A stretch of 64,000 nucleotides of DNA from NCBI GenBank assembly GCA_036733345.1, contig DAINAR010000004.1:58902-122901 (forward strand). The letters run 5' to 3'. This DNA is from JAFGMQ01 sp036733345 (GTDB lineage: Bacteria; Desulfobacterota; DSM-4660; Desulfatiglandales; Desulfatiglandaceae). The notes under the pieces are model-generated. The model saw only the letters and a list, made by a program, of their open reading frames with translations, did not search any database and had not been told where the DNA came from. Positions 63,950 through 64,000 of the stretch are shown in pieces. A program made the position numbers and the translations under genes. Position 1 is the stretch's first letter. Each line of letters opens with the position of its first letter.

Positions 63950-64000
63950 AAAACGGAAACCGCAACATCAAGTGGACAATATCGTCAAATACTCTCACAA

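Noticed and set aside
1..64000. tRNA, rRNA, prophage or integrative element
   Set aside because: No cloverleaf, rRNA core sequence, integrase, terminase or capsid motif was recognised. Absence was judged by eye and not by a covariance search.

Overview
The window looks like chromosomal DNA of an anaerobic Gram-negative bacterium, most likely a member of the Desulfobacterota (the former Deltaproteobacteria). Three things suggest this. There is outer-membrane machinery (TonB-ExbB-ExbD, a TonB-dependent receptor, and KdsD for Kdo synthesis). There is an anaerobic glycerol-3-phosphate dehydrogenase GlpABC, together with FdhD and a molybdate-type transporter. There are also dispersed palindromic repeats of a kind I associate with that phylum. 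The taxonomic call is inference. I saw no rRNA, tRNA, CRISPR array, prophage or intact transposase gene.

Layout. 0-1.1 kb: a PaaI-type thioesterase and a DUF6125-like protein. 1.3-6.8 kb (minus): a corrinoid uptake locus, btuFCD followed by a btuB-like receptor. The receptor has its own promoter, a cobalamin riboswitch and an intrinsic terminator. 6.9-10.9 kb: a hybrid histidine kinase and an M23 peptidase. 11.1-16.8 kb: a LOG-like protein, an MTA/SAH deaminase, a DUF1015 protein, a TrmN6-like methyltransferase, DciA, and a GAF-HisKA protein that lacks a kinase catalytic domain. 16.8-18.6 kb (minus): exbB-exbD-tonB, which could energise the receptor. 18.7-25.1 kb: kdsD, an overlapping DapA-fold protein that appears to lack both catalytic residues, and a 1454-residue secreted protein of 14 Fn3-like repeats ending in an IPTL-CTERM-like sorting tail. 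25.1-28.0 kb (minus): a polar amino-acid ABC transporter.

28.5-33.9 kb is a sensory island: a periplasmic-binding-protein histidine kinase, a stand-alone receiver and a REC-PAS-kinase-REC hybrid. It is flanked by two broken remnants of further hybrid kinases. 34-39.6 kb: an aminotransferase/omega-amidase pair, an HD protein, a CDP-alcohol phosphatidyltransferase with an HxGH-type nucleotidyltransferase, a small membrane protein and an ADP-ribosylglycohydrolase. 39.6-43 kb (minus): modABC behind a DUF364 gene. 43.3-44.7 kb: a C39-like peptidase with an N-formylglutamate amidohydrolase-like protein. 44.7-51.6 kb (minus): the complete pstSCAB-phoU-phoR-phoB locus with two Pho boxes. 52-58.3 kb (minus): fdhD, a cysteine desulfurase and glpABC. 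58.5-63.8 kb (plus): an AfuABC/Fbp-type ABC transporter and a HAD phosphatase.

Cross-cutting patterns. In three separate ABC operons (amino acid, phosphate, AfuABC-like) the gap between the binding-protein gene and the first permease gene holds a perfect 10-bp inverted repeat. This suggests a common way of expressing more binding protein than membrane subunits. Two copies of a palindromic repeat (54.1 and 63.8 kb), a separate MITE-like element after pstB, and a solitary IS200/IS605-like hairpin (43.3 kb) mark past mobile-DNA activity.
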